The position numbers were made by a program, and so were the translations under genes. Shown one piece after another: positions 44,247 through 53,112 of a stretch of 64,000 nucleotides of DNA; the first letter of the stretch is position 1; each line of letters starts with the position of its first letter. The stretch comes from Pseudomonadota bacterium (GTDB lineage Bacteria; Pseudomonadota; Gammaproteobacteria; Burkholderiales; Burkholderiaceae_B), in assembly GCA_023423975.1 (NCBI GenBank), contig JAFAEO010000001.1, positions 1 to 64,000 of the forward strand, written 5' to 3'. The notes beneath the pieces are model-generated. The model worked only from the letters and a program-made list of their open reading frames with translations, searched no databases and was not told the origin of the DNA.

Positions 44247-45938
44247 CTATTTTCCAGCTCGGTTCTTGAACGAATCGCGGCGAAAACTGTAGAGTGCATT
44301 CGGATCGACTTTCACGTCGACGATCGCAGGACGACCGCAACGAATGGCCTCGTCCACAGTCTGCGCAAGCTTGGCGGCGGAATCCACTCTGAACCCTTTG
44401 GCGCCCCAAAGCTCGGCCAGCTTGTCAAACGGTGGGTTGTGCACGTCCGCACCGATATAGCGTTCGCCAAAGAAATCCCTCTGATACGCCTTCTCCGCGC
44501 CCCAGCAACCATTGTTCATAACGATGCACACAGTGTTGATGCCATGCTCCACGGCCGTTCCAAGTTCGCTGCACGCCATGCCGAAACCACCATCACCCAT
44601 GAGACTGACGACCGTTCGCGAAGGATCGCCCAATTTGGCACCCAATCCGCATGCATAGGAAAAGCCAACCAGGCCGAAGTCCAGCGGTGTTAATAACGAT
44701 GGCGTTTGCACGTAGCGCAAGTGGTCTGTGGCCTGCAAGCAAAGTGTTCCCGCATCCATGGTGTAGAGCGCATCGTCAGGCACGACGTCACGCAAGGCGC
44801 GGTAAAGAAAAGCCGGCTGGATCGGATCACTTGCGCATGCAGCTGCCTCGTCACGCGCCGTCAGCAATGCCTGCCGCTTGTCCACAAACGCATCCATCCA
44901 CTCTTGTGCAGCCGTCGTAGTCCGGTGCCCGCTAAGCGCGGCCAGCAGATCGTCGGTGACGGAGCCCGCATCGCCCAGTATGCCCACTGCAACAGGAAAG
45001 AATCGTCCGATCGCGGTCGGTTCGACCTCCACCTGGATGATGTCTGCTTGCGGATTGAGTGCATCAGCTTGATAGAAGGTCGAGTTGAAACCGAGGCGTG
45101 TACCAATAGCCAAGATTACGTCTGCGCGCTTGACCAAATCTGTTGCTACTGGATTGCCGCGCGGGCCCATCTGGCCAGCATAGACCGTCTCTATGCATGA
45201 AACGGCATCACCATGACCGGGCGACATGGTGACGGGTGCACCCACGAGTTCGGCCAGTCGCGCCACCGCCTTGCCATGCCGTCCTGCCTTCACCCCGCCT
45301 CCAGCGACGATCACAGGCCGCTGCGCCTGACGCAAAAGTTGCGCAGCGCGCTCGATCACGCCACGTGGCGCTGTGAATGCGTCAGCAATGAATGCTTTGC
45401 CACGTGCTGGGAAATCCGGCGCTTCAAAACTGTCTGCCAGGAGATCGCGAGGCAGGTTCAGCAACACAGGGCCCTGGCGGGGCGACAATGCGGTGCGATG
45501 CGCTTCTCCGATCATTTCCGGAATCCTGGCCGTCTGGGTCAAGGAGTAGGTTTTCTTGGTGACTGGTTTGAATAAAGTATGCTGGTCCACCTCTTGGAAT
45601 GCATCCCGATGTACATGGGCAGATGAAAGCAAACCCGCCAGTGCGATGACAGGAGAGTAAGCCGCTTGAGCCTGGGCAAGACCTGTGACCAGGTTGGTCG
45701 CGCCCGGTCCGTTCTGCCCCGCGAGAAACACACCCGCCTTTCCAGTCATGCGCGCATACCCATCGGCCATGTGTACGCCTGTGCGTTCGTCACGCACCCC
45801 TATAAAACGCACGTCCTTCGCACCATGAAGGCCGTCAAACACTTCCATTCCTGCAGAGCCGATCAAGCCCAACACGCATTCCGTTCCTTGCTCGCGCAAG
45901 GCTTCGACCACTGCTTGGCCACCAGTTAAAGTTGTCAT
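44247..45938 (-). CDS. thiamine pyrophosphate-dependent enzyme (acetolactate synthase / Xsc-like)
   Basis: 563 residues with three TPP-enzyme domains. The N-terminal Glu of DERTGVHMADGYAR (about 49-62) activates the cofactor; NGPGATNLVTG (about 75) and FQEVDQ follow. The TPP/Mg motif is GDGGFGMACSELGTAVEHG ... NNGCWGAEKAYQRDF (about 445-490). The NxxWGAEK-x-x-Q segment resembles sulfoacetaldehyde acetyltransferase (Xsc), but the acetyl-phosphate context is absent. It could be a decarboxylase or carboligase of an alpha-keto acid. Second gene after the Bug receptor. Confidence 0.85.
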   Translation of the reverse strand: MTTLTGGQAVVEALREQGTECVLGLIGSAGMEVFDGLHGAKDVRFIGVRDERTGVHMADGYARMTGKAGVFLAGQNGPGATNLVTGLAQAQAAYSPVIALAGLLSSAHVHRDAFQEVDQHTLFKPVTKKTYSLTQTARIPEMIGEAHRTALSPRQGPVLLNLPRDLLADSFEAPDFPARGKAFIADAFTAPRGVIERAAQLLRQAQRPVIVAGGGVKAGRHGKAVARLAELVGAPVTMSPGHGDAVSCIETVYAGQMGPRGNPVATDLVKRADVILAIGTRLGFNSTFYQADALNPQADIIQVEVEPTAIGRFFPVAVGILGDAGSVTDDLLAALSGHRTTTAAQEWMDAFVDKRQALLTARDEAAACASDPIQPAFLYRALRDVVPDDALYTMDAGTLCLQATDHLRYVQTPSLLTPLDFGLVGFSYACGLGAKLGDPSRTVVSLMGDGGFGMACSELGTAVEHGINTVCIVMNNGCWGAEKAYQRDFFGERYIGADVHNPPFDKLAELWGAKGFRVDSAAKLAQTVDEAIRCGRPAIVDVKVDPNALYSFRRDSFKNRAGK

Positions 45939-45957
45939 TTAGTCCTCATTTAGAAAA

Positions 45958-46929
45958 TTAGTTGGATTTGTTCAAGATCTTTCCGTATTTGGAAATTTCC
46001 GACTCGATATATGCATCAAATTCCTTCAACACCTTGGTGCGCGACGACAGTCCCTGCCTTTTCAACCAAGCAGTTACCTCTGGATCTTTGTTGATCTCCG
46101 CAATATGTTCGGCAATGTCTTTCTTAACGGACTCGTCCGTTTTCGCATTCATAATCACGCCATACCAGATGCCGTAGTCGAAACCGCGTGCCACCGTCTC
46201 GTCCAAAGTTGGCACCTCTGGTGCTAGAGGCGAGCGTTCTTTGCTTGTGATGGCAAGTGCTTGCAGTTTGTTGTCGCGCACATAAGGCAGCGCTTGTGCA
46301 ATACCCGGAAAAGAGGTGTCGACCCGGCCCGCGACTACCTCCATCATCCCCTCATGCACAGCTTTGTATGGAATGTGCTCAAGCGGCGCCCCCGTTTCAT
46401 CACTGAAGTAACGCCCCGCCATATCAGTGGCGGAGTTAACGCCTGCCGATCCATAGCTGAACGGCTGCTTTTCTTTCTTAGCTTTCGCCACAAAGTCCTG
46501 GATGGACTCAAAACCAGCCCCTGGATTCACGACCATAAGTATTGGCGTATCTGCCATCAAGGCGACACCAGACAAGTCTTTCAACGTGTCGAACGGCATA
46601 TCCTTGTGCACGGAAGGGTTCACCGCATAAGACGATGACACGAACAGCATTGTGTTCAGCTTGGGGTCTTCGGCAAGCAGTCGCTGTGTTCCAACCATGC
46701 CACCCGCCCCCGGACGGTTCTCTACCACCACGGGTCGTTTCAGCCTGGTGGAAAGCTTTTCGGCATAAGTACGCGCGATGTTGTCAATCATGGCCCCAGC
46801 ACTGAAGGGAACAATGATTTTCAGAGGACCGGTACCCGGCACTTCCGACTGCGCGCTATTGAAGGGCATACACGCCAGGGCGCCCGTCGCGAGAAGGGTG
46901 CCCGCGATTTGTCTCACCATGTTTTTCAT
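45958..46929 (-). CDS. Bug/TctC-family periplasmic solute receptor
   Basis: 323 residues with a signal peptide (MKNMVRQIAGTLLATGALAC, cleaved before about residue 29). Family blocks: LKIIVPFSAGAMIDNIART, VVVENRPGAGGMVGTQ (about 70-85) and GSAGVNSATDM. Binds a carboxylate or aromatic acid in the periplasm for a tripartite transporter. No TctA/TctB membrane genes are near, common for this expanded family. It is the first structural gene of the operon and is preceded by a 34-base palindrome, the probable operator. Confidence 0.9.
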   Translation of the reverse strand: MKNMVRQIAGTLLATGALACMPFNSAQSEVPGTGPLKIIVPFSAGAMIDNIARTYAEKLSTRLKRPVVVENRPGAGGMVGTQRLLAEDPKLNTMLFVSSSYAVNPSVHKDMPFDTLKDLSGVALMADTPILMVVNPGAGFESIQDFVAKAKKEKQPFSYGSAGVNSATDMAGRYFSDETGAPLEHIPYKAVHEGMMEVVAGRVDTSFPGIAQALPYVRDNKLQALAITSKERSPLAPEVPTLDETVARGFDYGIWYGVIMNAKTDESVKKDIAEHIAEINKDPEVTAWLKRQGLSSRTKVLKEFDAYIESEISKYGKILNKSN

Positions 46930-46976
46930 ATTCTCATCCTCTCTTGGTTATCAGAAAAGCGAATTAATTTTATCTT

Positions 46977-47010
46977 AAATATGTTCGAATGTCGACATTC
47001 GAACATATTT
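46977..47010. promoter_or_regulatory. 34-base perfect palindrome, probable operator of the Bug/TPP/GMC operon
   Basis: AAATATGTTCGAATGTC followed by its exact reverse complement. It lies 47 bases upstream of the Bug start and between it and the gntR stop. On the transcribed (minus) strand no T-run follows, which argues against a terminator. The nested TTCGAA and GTCGAC steps are a typical symmetric target for a dimeric GntR/FadR-type regulator. Binding by the adjacent regulator is inferred. Confidence 0.7.
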
Positions 47011-47035
47011 TTTCTTTTCTGAAAAGAACAGGGGA

Positions 47036-47695
47036 TTACTGATGGTGTGCTTCGAATGTTTTCAGTGCCGCATCGCGATTCTGCACCGCAAGGCGGTAGT
47101 GCAGGCCACTAGCTGCCTCAGCGTCACCACGTATGATGGCACCGATGAGCTCAGTCCATGTCGCCAGAGATAACCGACGACGCTCTTCAGCTAGCAGGCC
47201 CATTCTCACGTAACGCCCAATACGCAAGGCTAAATCATCGACGTAGCTAACCAGCGTTGGGTTATCGGACATTTTCGCAATTATATCAATCAGTTGCGCG
47301 CTCTGCTCGACATATTGATCGGCATCTCGGACGGTTTCCTCAAGGCGGGCTAGCCGCGACCTCAAGACCTTTGCCTTGGCCTCATCGCATTGCTCCGCCA
47401 CGAGGCGCGAGCAGGTGGCGAGTAAGGAAGCGCGAATTGCGAACAAGTCATACAATTCCTTCGAGGAGAGCTGCGTCACGCGAGCACCCTTCTGAGGCTG
47501 TATGTTGACTACTCCTCGCATTTCCAATATCCGCAAGGCTTCGCGAATACTGGCTCGACTGACCGCAAAGCGCTCGGCCAGCTCTATTTCTCGAAAACGC
47601 TGACCTGGCTCGAACTCTCCTTTGGCAATAGCCGCCGCCAATTGACTGGCTATCTGAAGAGGCAACGTCTTTAGTAGGCTTTGACCGTCTAACAT
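47036..47695 (-). CDS. GntR-family (FCD domain) transcriptional regulator
   Basis: Start taken at ATG 47695 (MLDGQSLLKT, 219 residues); a longer frame to 47761 has no better signal. N-terminal winged helix with FREIELAERFAVSRASIREALRILEMRG (split) and the C-terminal all-helical FCD ligand domain (about 75-215), where Asp and His residues would bind a metal and a carboxylate. It lies upstream of the operon for a Bug receptor and two oxidative/carboligase enzymes and is the likely controller. Confidence 0.88.
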   Translation of the reverse strand: MLDGQSLLKTLPLQIASQLAAAIAKGEFEPGQRFREIELAERFAVSRASIREALRILEMRGVVNIQPQKGARVTQLSSKELYDLFAIRASLLATCSRLVAEQCDEAKAKVLRSRLARLEETVRDADQYVEQSAQLIDIIAKMSDNPTLVSYVDDLALRIGRYVRMGLLAEERRRLSLATWTELIGAIIRGDAEAASGLHYRLAVQNRDAALKTFEAHHQ

Positions 47696-47938
47696 CGTAT
47701 GTACATACTTATTGGGAAAGTCGCTATTATATCTGTCTTGGAGAATACGCGACGCTGCCATTTCTCGGGCGCCAGTAATTTGGTATGTTCGGTTCTCCTT
47801 CCATCACCCGACCCCGACCAGTTTATGCAACCACGTCAGCAAGGCCTTGTGCAACGCTATATTGATCCTCTATGGCACGACCGGTAAAAAGAATATCAGT
47901 GGCGAACTAGCTACGGGATACATTACAGTGGATTTTTG

Positions 47939-48187
47939 ATGAGCAATACCACCGACCAATGGGAGCAATTTCTAGATCCTGATGCAGTCAGGCCATCTCT
48001 CTTCTTAACCACTATGTTTATCACCACGTTTGAGATCCTTAAGGATTCGATCGTTGACGACCTTCGTAATTTCTATACGAATGGTTTTAATGAACATAAG
48101 CCGATTGTTGACCCCGAATATCAATCTAAGGTGTTAACGAAAAACACGAGCCCACCTACTGAGCACAAGCCCCTGCAGTCAGCCTGA
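47939..48187 (+). CDS. conserved hypothetical protein, probably a truncated copy
   Basis: 82 residues from ATG 47939. The opening (EQFLDPDAVRPSLFLTTMFITTFEILKDSI, split) has the look of a conserved hypothetical family of longer helical proteins. The last 20 residues are polar and unlike that part, so the gene seems to be only the N-terminal portion. No domain name can be given. Confidence 0.4.
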   Translation: MSNTTDQWEQFLDPDAVRPSLFLTTMFITTFEILKDSIVDDLRNFYTNGFNEHKPIVDPEYQSKVLTKNTSPPTEHKPLQSA

Positions 48188-48201
48188 CCACATTACACCT
48201 G

Positions 48202-48831
48202 TCATCTATTCGTATAATTCCGCCTATATACCTCTTCCCCCATAGCCTGCACCTGCTGCGCGACCTGCGCCCTGAAGGGTGCCAATAAACGGTCGAAACT
48301 TTGTTCAGGTTCAAGCAGCGACAGACTACGCGCAATCGCTTCAATGGTGGACACTGCAGCAGGCTGACTCGTCTTGCGTATTCGGTATTCCGACGGCATG
48401 CCAGGGGGCAGGCTCAGCCGAGGCAGTGTGTCCAGCACCGGGTTCGCGCCCACTATTTTGCGTGCCTTGCGCCAGGTGCCGTCCGGCACGATTAGCAGCG
48501 ACGCGGCAGGCTCACAGCAAGAGGAAGTGGAAACGGCAGCAACCTGCGCGCTGCTTGCTTTCCGCTGCGGAAAGAGCAGTAACACGCGGCCCGCTGAAGC
48601 AACGATGTCATCCAATTGCGGAAAATGCTCGCCCACCAGCAACCGCGCATTAAGCAGCCCCATCACCGCCAGGCGGGCGGTATTCAGGGGATGATTCGCT
48701 TCATCCGAGTGTTGCAGCACCAGTACCTGCGTGCGGTTAGGAATGCGACTTATGTACGCACACAGGCAATGCGATGCAGGCCGCTGGCAATGCTCGCAAC
48801 GAGGACGGGGCAGATTTTTCAACTCAGACAT
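48202..48831 (-). CDS. DTW-domain tRNA-uridine aminocarboxypropyltransferase
   Basis: 209 residues from ATG 48831. N-terminal Cys-rich zinc knot CEHCQRPASHCLC (about 12-24), then LVLQHSDEANHPLNTARL (about 38-55), and the family motif PDGTWRKARK near 125 (D-x-x-W type; the domain is named DTW). DTW proteins (TapT/TuaA type) add a 3-amino-3-carboxypropyl group to uridine in tRNA from S-adenosylmethionine. Monocistronic. Confidence 0.85.
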   Translation of the reverse strand: MSELKNLPRPRCEHCQRPASHCLCAYISRIPNRTQVLVLQHSDEANHPLNTARLAVMGLLNARLLVGEHFPQLDDIVASAGRVLLLFPQRKASSAQVAAVSTSSCCEPAASLLIVPDGTWRKARKIVGANPVLDTLPRLSLPPGMPSEYRIRKTSQPAAVSTIEAIARSLSLLEPEQSFDRLLAPFRAQVAQQVQAMGEEVYRRNYTNR

Positions 48832-49056
48832 GTGCGCAATTATACAAGGCCTGACGCACTGACGTGCGGCTGCACTGGCCGCCTGCCCGAGCCCTTTCGG
48901 CTTGCACAACGAACGTCATTTTCGTGACGCTGAGTTCAACCTTATCGCCGGCACAGTGGACGAGCTCTGATTGAATTTCGTGCCATTTTTAACCACGGTT
49001 ACCGAACTCATTGATATCATGGCCAGATCTTCAACACAAAGTAGCCCCAGAACGCA

Positions 49057-50022
49057 ATGTCCACCCTATCCTTGTTCCATCCCCGCAATCGCCATCAGGG
49101 GCGCTACGATTTCACAGCGTTGATCAAAAGCATGCCGCAGCTCGGCGCCTTCGTCCGGGCCAATCCCTATGGCGATCAAAGCATTGATTTTGCCAATCGC
49201 GCTGCGGTCCAGGCGCTCAACGCCGCCCTGCTCAAAACCTGGTACGGTGTGACTCACTGGGATATCCCGGAAGGCTATTTATGCCCCCCCATTCCGGGCC
49301 GGGGCGATTATGTGCACCATCTGGCCGACCTGCTGGCAGAACGCAATGCGGGCGTCATACCCCGCGGTCCGGCGGTGCATGTGCTGGACATCGGCACAGG
49401 CGCCAGCGCGATCTATCCGATAATCGGCCATTTCGACTATGGATGGCGCTTTACGGGATCGGACATCGATCCGGGTGCCGTCAAATCAGCACAGGCGATT
49501 ATCCAGGCCAACCCAGGCATCAGGGGCGCAGCCGAAGTACGCCGGCAGAAGTCGCCAGCCCATATATTCAAAGGCCTGGTCGAGTTGAATGATCGCTTTG
49601 ACCTGACACTATGCAATCCGCCCTTCTATAGCTCATCGGAAGAGGCGGCAAACCATTCGGAACGCAAATGGCGCGGCCTGGGCCGAGCGGGTGCACGGCA
49701 CAAGCGCCCATTGCTTAATTTTGGCGGTCGCGATACCGAGCTATGGTGCGAAGGCGGCGAGGCCCTGTTCATCAACCGCATGGTTGAAGAAAGCACAACC
49801 GTCCAGAAACAGGTGCTTTGGTTCTCCACCCTGGTCTCGAAAGAATCAAACCTGCCCGAGGTCTATCGCAGTATCAAAACCGCCGGCGCACTCGATGTGC
49901 GCATAGTCGACATGGCGCAAGGCCAGAAAAAAAGCCGCTTCGTCGCCTGGACCTTCTTGAAATTTGCGGATCAAGAAGCGTGGCACCGCAGACGCGAAGC
50001 GAATGCTATACGCAACGGCTAG
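49057..50022 (+). CDS. rlmF: 23S rRNA (adenine-1618-N6)-methyltransferase RlmF
   Basis: 321 residues. SAM-binding LDIGTGASAIYPIIG (about 110-124), catalytic CNPPFYSS (about 187-194, N6-adenine type) and the N-terminal HPRNRHQGRYDF typical of RlmF. Methylates A1618 of 23S rRNA. Start ATG 49057. Divergent from the DTW gene with 225 bases between. Confidence 0.95.
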   Translation: MSTLSLFHPRNRHQGRYDFTALIKSMPQLGAFVRANPYGDQSIDFANRAAVQALNAALLKTWYGVTHWDIPEGYLCPPIPGRGDYVHHLADLLAERNAGVIPRGPAVHVLDIGTGASAIYPIIGHFDYGWRFTGSDIDPGAVKSAQAIIQANPGIRGAAEVRRQKSPAHIFKGLVELNDRFDLTLCNPPFYSSSEEAANHSERKWRGLGRAGARHKRPLLNFGGRDTELWCEGGEALFINRMVEESTTVQKQVLWFSTLVSKESNLPEVYRSIKTAGALDVRIVDMAQGQKKSRFVAWTFLKFADQEAWHRRREANAIRNG

Positions 50023-50145
50023 CCGCAGCTGAGACTGGAAACTACATCATTGTCGTCGACCCGCGAATGCAGACGATAGCTAATTTGTTAATTGAGCAAG
50101 TGTATGGCGGTTCCGTAAATCCAGATATTGGGCCGGAACACCCTT

Positions 50146-50946
50146 TTACACCACCATGGGCGTTGACGCTCCGTCCATCGACAAAATCACCCCAGTGACA
50201 TAGCTGGCTTTATCCGATGCTAAAAACAGAACGGCATTGGCGATTTCTTTTGGTTCAGCCAGCCGTCCAAGGGCTAACCGCTGCGTGGTCCGTTGCAGGG
50301 CCTCGTCGGGCGTAATTTGATTCAGTTGTGCGTCGGCTTCCAAACCCTGTTTTAGGCGATCGGTAAGAGTCGGACCTGGATTGACAGCATTGACGCGCAC
50401 ACCCTGGCGACCATAGGCCGCTGCTAGCCCGGCGCTGACCAGCATCAGAGCCGCGTTGGCCGCGCCGCCGGCCAAGTGGGTGGGGCTGGCGACTTTACCC
50501 CCTGCCCCGATCACATTAATAATAACGCCGGCGCCGCGCTGTGCCATGCGTTTAACGACGGGATCCATCATATGAATGTAGGTGAAATACTTGGCGTTCA
50601 TGGCATCGTGCCATGATTGCGGGGTCAGTTCGTCGGGTGGGGTCCGGAGCGCGGCCCCCGCTGAATTGACCAAAATGTCGGTGTCGCCAAGCTTGTCCTG
50701 AGCTTCATCAAGCGCGTCCAGAGCCTTGGCGCTGTCTTGCAAATCGGCGGATACAGTATGAATTCGCGAACGATCCACCCGGGTTGATTGCATCAGCGCA
50801 TTTGCGGCGGCCGCTAACGAATCAAGATTACGCCCGACCAAAGTGACCTTGGCTCCTTCATTCAAAAATGCTTCCGCGCAAGCAAAACCAATGCCTTTGC
50901 TACCCCCGGTTACCAATACATGCTTATCATCAAGATGCAAATTCAT
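50146..50946 (-). CDS. short-chain dehydrogenase/reductase-like protein lacking the usual Tyr-x3-Lys
   Basis: 266 residues with the NAD(P) motif TGGSKGIGFA (14-23), DILVNSAG (about 88-95) and NAVNPGPTLTDRL (about 183). In the region of the active site the usual Ser, Tyr and Lys are not in place: INVIGAGGKVASPTHLAGGAANAALM has His instead of Tyr and no Lys at +4. Some SDR subfamilies are built this way and may catalyse other reactions. Single gene, no clear partner. Confidence 0.8.
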   Translation of the reverse strand: MNLHLDDKHVLVTGGSKGIGFACAEAFLNEGAKVTLVGRNLDSLAAAANALMQSTRVDRSRIHTVSADLQDSAKALDALDEAQDKLGDTDILVNSAGAALRTPPDELTPQSWHDAMNAKYFTYIHMMDPVVKRMAQRGAGVIINVIGAGGKVASPTHLAGGAANAALMLVSAGLAAAYGRQGVRVNAVNPGPTLTDRLKQGLEADAQLNQITPDEALQRTTQRLALGRLAEPKEIANAVLFLASDKASYVTGVILSMDGASTPMVV

Positions 50947-51061
50947 CGCTGATCCTTATGGAAAGAGTTCAACCGCCCTAGTCGACATCATAAATCGGCA
51001 TTCTATGCAGCTACCGGCTGGAACTGGTTATGACATCAATATTCAATATGTATCTCGAGAG

Positions 51062-52123
51062 TCAATAGTACAACTTATAGACATAAATATTTTCTGCAAC
51101 GTGTGAAGCCTGGTGTGCGAGCTGCGCCGTTTCTGGCTTGTAACTGCGGTCGTAGAAGTCCCGGACCGCCTGAAACGCCAGCAAGCGATTTTTCTCCAGC
51201 AACAGCAGATGGGTGGCCTCACCAATTTCCGCCCACTGACGATATGGCGCATTGCGAAGCTCAGAAAACAGCGCCTGTGCAAGATCGATCGGCACGTCTA
51301 CGTCCCACTCGCCGTGAACCAGCAGCACCGGCACCCGGATGTCGGCTGGCTCATAATACTTGCGCCCGGCGCGCCAGTAGTCGCGGATGTCCTGGATTGG
51401 GCCGTTGCTTGCGCGCAGTTGGTCCGGCGTGCGCTCGCGGCTCCACGGATCCTCGGCTAGGGTGAAATCTGCCCATTGCTCGAACCAGCCTTCCGGCACC
51501 AGCGATGCACGGCCGTGTTCCGGCGCGGTGCTCAGCCACCGTTCCTTGCTCTGCCGCACGGGGACCAGGCGCCAGGCGTCGAGTTTGCCGCCGGCGTCGA
51601 TCGGAATCGGCTTGTCGCTCAGCCACTGTGGCGCAAGCAGGGCCAGCTTATGCACCTTGTCGTTATTGCGGCTGGTATAGGCGCCTGCAACCGTGCCGCC
51701 CCAGGACATGCCAAACACGGACACTTTCTGCAGACTGCGCCGTTTTAGCACATAGTCGACCACGGTGCCAAGGTCGGCCACGCCGGTATCGGTCTTGACT
51801 ACTGGCTGGCTCTGCTCGGCCGGCAGCTCCATTTCCGGCGGCCTAGCCGAATGGCCGTAACCGCGTACATCCAGCGCGTAGACGTCATAGCCCGCGGCTG
51901 CGAGGTAGTCGATGAACGACATGCCATTGAACGGTACGTCGTACAGACTGCCGGACGAGAAGGTGGCGCCATGCACCATCACAATCGTGCGTTCCGGCGT
52001 AAATGTCTTTAACGCAGCGGGGCGCTTATTGCGCACGTACAGGTCGATGCCAGGTGTGCTGGTGGCAACGCGCAGTTGCTCGAAGATAACTTCGGTTCCG
52101 TTGATAACAATGTTCTCACTCAT
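51062..52123 (-). CDS. alpha/beta hydrolase
   Basis: 353 residues from ATG 52123, which has AGGAG at a good distance; the frame to 52144 begins inside the end of the upstream gene. HGATFSSG is the oxyanion loop; GMSWGG (about 145) the nucleophile elbow with Ser; LLVHGEWD and a late His (ATHLLLLE) complete a likely triad. Substrate unknown. It follows the metallo-beta-lactamase-fold gene by 20 bases, so they form a two-gene operon. Confidence 0.85.
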   Translation of the reverse strand: MSENIVINGTEVIFEQLRVATSTPGIDLYVRNKRPAALKTFTPERTIVMVHGATFSSGSLYDVPFNGMSFIDYLAAAGYDVYALDVRGYGHSARPPEMELPAEQSQPVVKTDTGVADLGTVVDYVLKRRSLQKVSVFGMSWGGTVAGAYTSRNNDKVHKLALLAPQWLSDKPIPIDAGGKLDAWRLVPVRQSKERWLSTAPEHGRASLVPEGWFEQWADFTLAEDPWSRERTPDQLRASNGPIQDIRDYWRAGRKYYEPADIRVPVLLVHGEWDVDVPIDLAQALFSELRNAPYRQWAEIGEATHLLLLEKNRLLAFQAVRDFYDRSYKPETAQLAHQASHVAENIYVYKLYY

Positions 52124-52143
52124 GATAAGTAGCTCCTGATTCA

Positions 52144-53037
52144 TTACTCGTAGCGCCAGGCGAAACGATCGCCCTGACGTGTCACATAGCCGGCTGAGGT
52201 TTCTGCAAAGTGCGGGGTGAACAGCAGCATATTGTGTTCAGCGCCTTGCTCCAGCACCCAGCGGCGCGACGCGCGCGCGGCCTCCTGCCACTCGCAAAAT
52301 ACCGAGTTCCAGTCCGGTCGCACCACTTGCATTGGGTGGTGCATCACATCGCCGGTGAACAGCGCTGCCTCGCCCCTGGAGCGCAGTTCGATCGACATAT
52401 GACCGATGCTGTGGCCCTTGGTCGGACGGAAGCTAAAGTGCTCCAGGTAGTCACCGCCCCCGTTACTGATGCGTTCGGCCTGGCCGGCGGCGATGATCGG
52501 CGCCACACTATCCTCGAACACGCCGAAGCTGGGCACGTTCACTTCGTTGTGGCTGTCAGGGCTGCCGTAGTAGTCCTCTTCCGCGTGAGAGAACACATGG
52601 CGAGCATTAGGAAAGGTCGGCACCCAGCGGCCGTTAATGAGTTGCGTGTTCCAGCCGACGTGATCGACATGCAGATGGGTGTGCAGCACGTAGTCAACGT
52701 CTTCCGGCTGCACGCCTGCGGCGGCAAGGCGTTGCAGGAAGGGCGTGCTCAGTTGGTGAAAAATCGGGTTGCGTGGCCGCTCCTTGTCGTTGCCCGAGCC
52801 GGTATCGATCAGAATAGTATGCTCTGGCGTGCGCACCAGCCAGGCATGGATGCTCTGGATCAGGTTACCAGTGCCTGCGTCCATATTACTTGGCGTCAGC
52901 CAGTGCAGATTAGGGTTGAGTTCGGCTGCGTCCCAGTTCGGGTAGAGGAAAGCCGGTGTTGCCACATTCAGGCGCATTTCTTCGATTTTTGTGACGGTAA
53001 CGTCGCCTATCTTGTAGGTTTTGTTCGGATGAATCAT
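52144..53037 (-). CDS. metallo-beta-lactamase-fold hydrolase (lactonase-like)
   Basis: 297 residues from ATG 53037. Metal motif HTHLHVDHVGWN (about 106-117), a further metal His in TKGHSIGHMS (about 206) and TGDVMHHPMQV (metal Asp, about 223). The spacing is that of N-acyl-homoserine lactonase-like and related lactone hydrolases. Divergent from a LysR gene whose start is 75 bases away, so LysR probably controls it. Weak ribosome site. Confidence 0.85.
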   Translation of the reverse strand: MIHPNKTYKIGDVTVTKIEEMRLNVATPAFLYPNWDAAELNPNLHWLTPSNMDAGTGNLIQSIHAWLVRTPEHTILIDTGSGNDKERPRNPIFHQLSTPFLQRLAAAGVQPEDVDYVLHTHLHVDHVGWNTQLINGRWVPTFPNARHVFSHAEEDYYGSPDSHNEVNVPSFGVFEDSVAPIIAAGQAERISNGGGDYLEHFSFRPTKGHSIGHMSIELRSRGEAALFTGDVMHHPMQVVRPDWNSVFCEWQEAARASRRWVLEQGAEHNMLLFTPHFAETSAGYVTRQGDRFAWRYE

Positions 53038-53112
53038 GTTGAAAATCCCGCTGGTTGAAATCATGTTTGTAGTTTAAACTTGCGGTATGTATTTAACAAA
53101 TCGATTCAAATA

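Noticed and set aside
46977..47010. 34-base palindrome as the gntR terminator
   Set aside because: On the minus strand it is followed by AAGATAAAATT rather than a T-run, and it sits at the promoter of the next operon.
52210..53058. 282-residue plus-strand frame opposite the metallo-hydrolase
   Set aside because: Antisense to a gene with intact metal-binding motifs; no protein-like features.
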